Position numbers and translations under genes: made by a program. The notes under the pieces are model-generated. The model was not told where the DNA came from. It was given only the letters and a program-made list of their open reading frames with translations, and ran no database searches. From positions 1 to 64,000 of the forward strand of contig JAILIC010000008.1 of the NCBI GenBank assembly GCA_024695475.1: a stretch of 64,000 nucleotides of DNA. The letters run 5' to 3'. Each line of letters begins with the position of its first letter. Position 1 is the stretch's first letter. This DNA comes from Treponema sp. (GTDB taxonomy: Bacteria; Spirochaetota; Spirochaetia; Treponematales; Treponemataceae). Shown piece after piece: positions 63,495 to 64,000 of this stretch.

Positions 63495-64000
63495 TATAGA
63501 ACCATTATCAAAATAGTGTATTTCTCTATATCCCGCATTTGTTGCTGCTGCTAGGGCTCTGTCAAAAGCACAATCTATATCTTGTGCTGTATGAGCATCG
63601 GAAGATATTGTTACGGGGACTCCTTCGTCATGAAGCAATTGCAAAAAGTAAGGAGACGGGTATACGTCATCCATTGCACCTCTTGCTATTGCTCCTGTAT
63701 TTATTTCAGCAATAACCTGTGCATGAGCTGCTGTTTTTGCAGTCTCTTTTAGTTGCTCGCAATACCAGTTGTCTTGTTCTGAAAAGAATTGTAGTGTTGC
63801 ATTTCTTTTTCGTACTAAATCAGGATGCCCCCAGATTAAGAAGTCACCTTTTTGTAACATGTGTCGTTGTGCTTCAAAATAATCACAGACAACTTGTTTA
63901 CCGTCATTATTGTATATGTTTTTGATACCATCGCGTACATTGTCTGTTGTGTCATCAATAGCAAACATGCCGCAGTCATTTTGTACAAAATGGACAGAGC
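63477..64000 (-). CDS. PHP-domain histidinol-phosphatase-like protein (5' end outside window)
   Basis: The C-terminal about 174 residues of a PHP-family metal-dependent phosphatase. The frame is open to the window edge (SVHFVQNDCGMFAIDD), so the start is missing. Visible family elements: SVHF, IWGHPDLVRKRNATL (metal-binding His/Asp), IAEINTGAIARG and VTISSDAHTAQDI (SDAH metal site). This fits the HisK/HisJ histidinol phosphatase branch. Whether a full His pathway is present cannot be seen here. Confidence 0.85.
   Translation of the reverse strand, partial: SVHFVQNDCGMFAIDDTTDNVRDGIKNIYNNDGKQVVCDYFEAQRHMLQKGDFLIWGHPDLVRKRNATLQFFSEQDNWYCEQLKETAKTAAHAQVIAEINTGAIARGAMDDVYPSPYFLQLLHDEGVPVTISSDAHTAQDIDCAFDRALAAATNAGYREIHYFDNGSIKSQAI

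Noticed and set aside
1-64000. CRISPR arrays, tRNA or rRNA genes, insertion sequences
   Set aside because: No regularly spaced repeats, cloverleaf sequences, rRNA segments or transposase motifs were seen on either strand.

Overview
The window looks like chromosomal DNA of a treponeme (Spirochaetota). The evidence is a class I lysyl-tRNA synthetase, a mitochondrial-like EF-G, a PnrA/TmpC-type BMP-family transporter, a flagellar fliS/flgN-like pair behind a near-consensus sigma-28 promoter, many chemoreceptors, and AT-rich DNA in which the + strand is mostly G/T-rich even across minus-strand genes. No tRNA, rRNA, CRISPR array, intact insertion sequence or replication origin was seen.

Bases 1-3850 are an accessory island. 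Its + strand is A-rich, unlike the core. It holds remnants of a C39-like cysteine peptidase, a small gene broken by a 37-bp direct repeat, a chimeric stub starting like a B12-binding radical SAM protein, a 758-aa protein of unknown family that seems built of repeated modules, and further short fragments. It resembles the debris of a toxin/immunity locus, but that is inference.

3856-6045 is lysS with a fused tRNA-binding domain. 6122-14997 is a complete Lsr (autoinducer-2) system: lsrR-lsrK-cupin leftward and lsrA-C-D-B-F rightward, around an intergenic region with two promoters and two GAAC-AAAA-GTTC palindromes. lsrG is absent and a cupin gene sits in its place. 15164-17170 is a chemoreceptor gene, followed convergently by a BMP-family ABC transporter operon (17139-21456).

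21540-31558 carries a membrane protein, a MarR regulator, a RecA/KaiC-like ATPase beside fusA, a probable outer-membrane protein, a SPOR protein, coaE and polA. 31625-41780 is one compact leftward operon for an alternative chemosensory pathway: MCP, CheW, CheW-like, CheB, CheR, CheA fused to a receiver, a class III nucleotide cyclase with a degenerate receiver, and a second MCP. The expected output is cyclic nucleotide synthesis rather than control of the flagellar switch. This cluster is the best candidate for an unusual signalling system.

42034-42965 holds the flgN-like and fliS genes. Then come ftsH, a conserved unknown, a GGDEF protein, two HAD phosphatases, a sugar kinase, a long PRPP synthetase, an unknown protein, a solute-binding lipoprotein and an aminotransferase. 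54567-61491 is a Bat (aerotolerance-type) operon: MoxR, DUF58, a DUF4381-like protein, BatA, a BatB-BatC fusion, and BatD with an SH3-like end. The window ends with an Smr protein, a J-domain protein, infA, a DksA-like protein and part of a PHP-family phosphatase.

Several genes (lysS, the 54489 aminotransferase, the 22328 membrane protein, marR, the J-domain gene) have a -10 box 6-10 bases before the start codon and no ribosome-binding site, which suggests leaderless transcripts.
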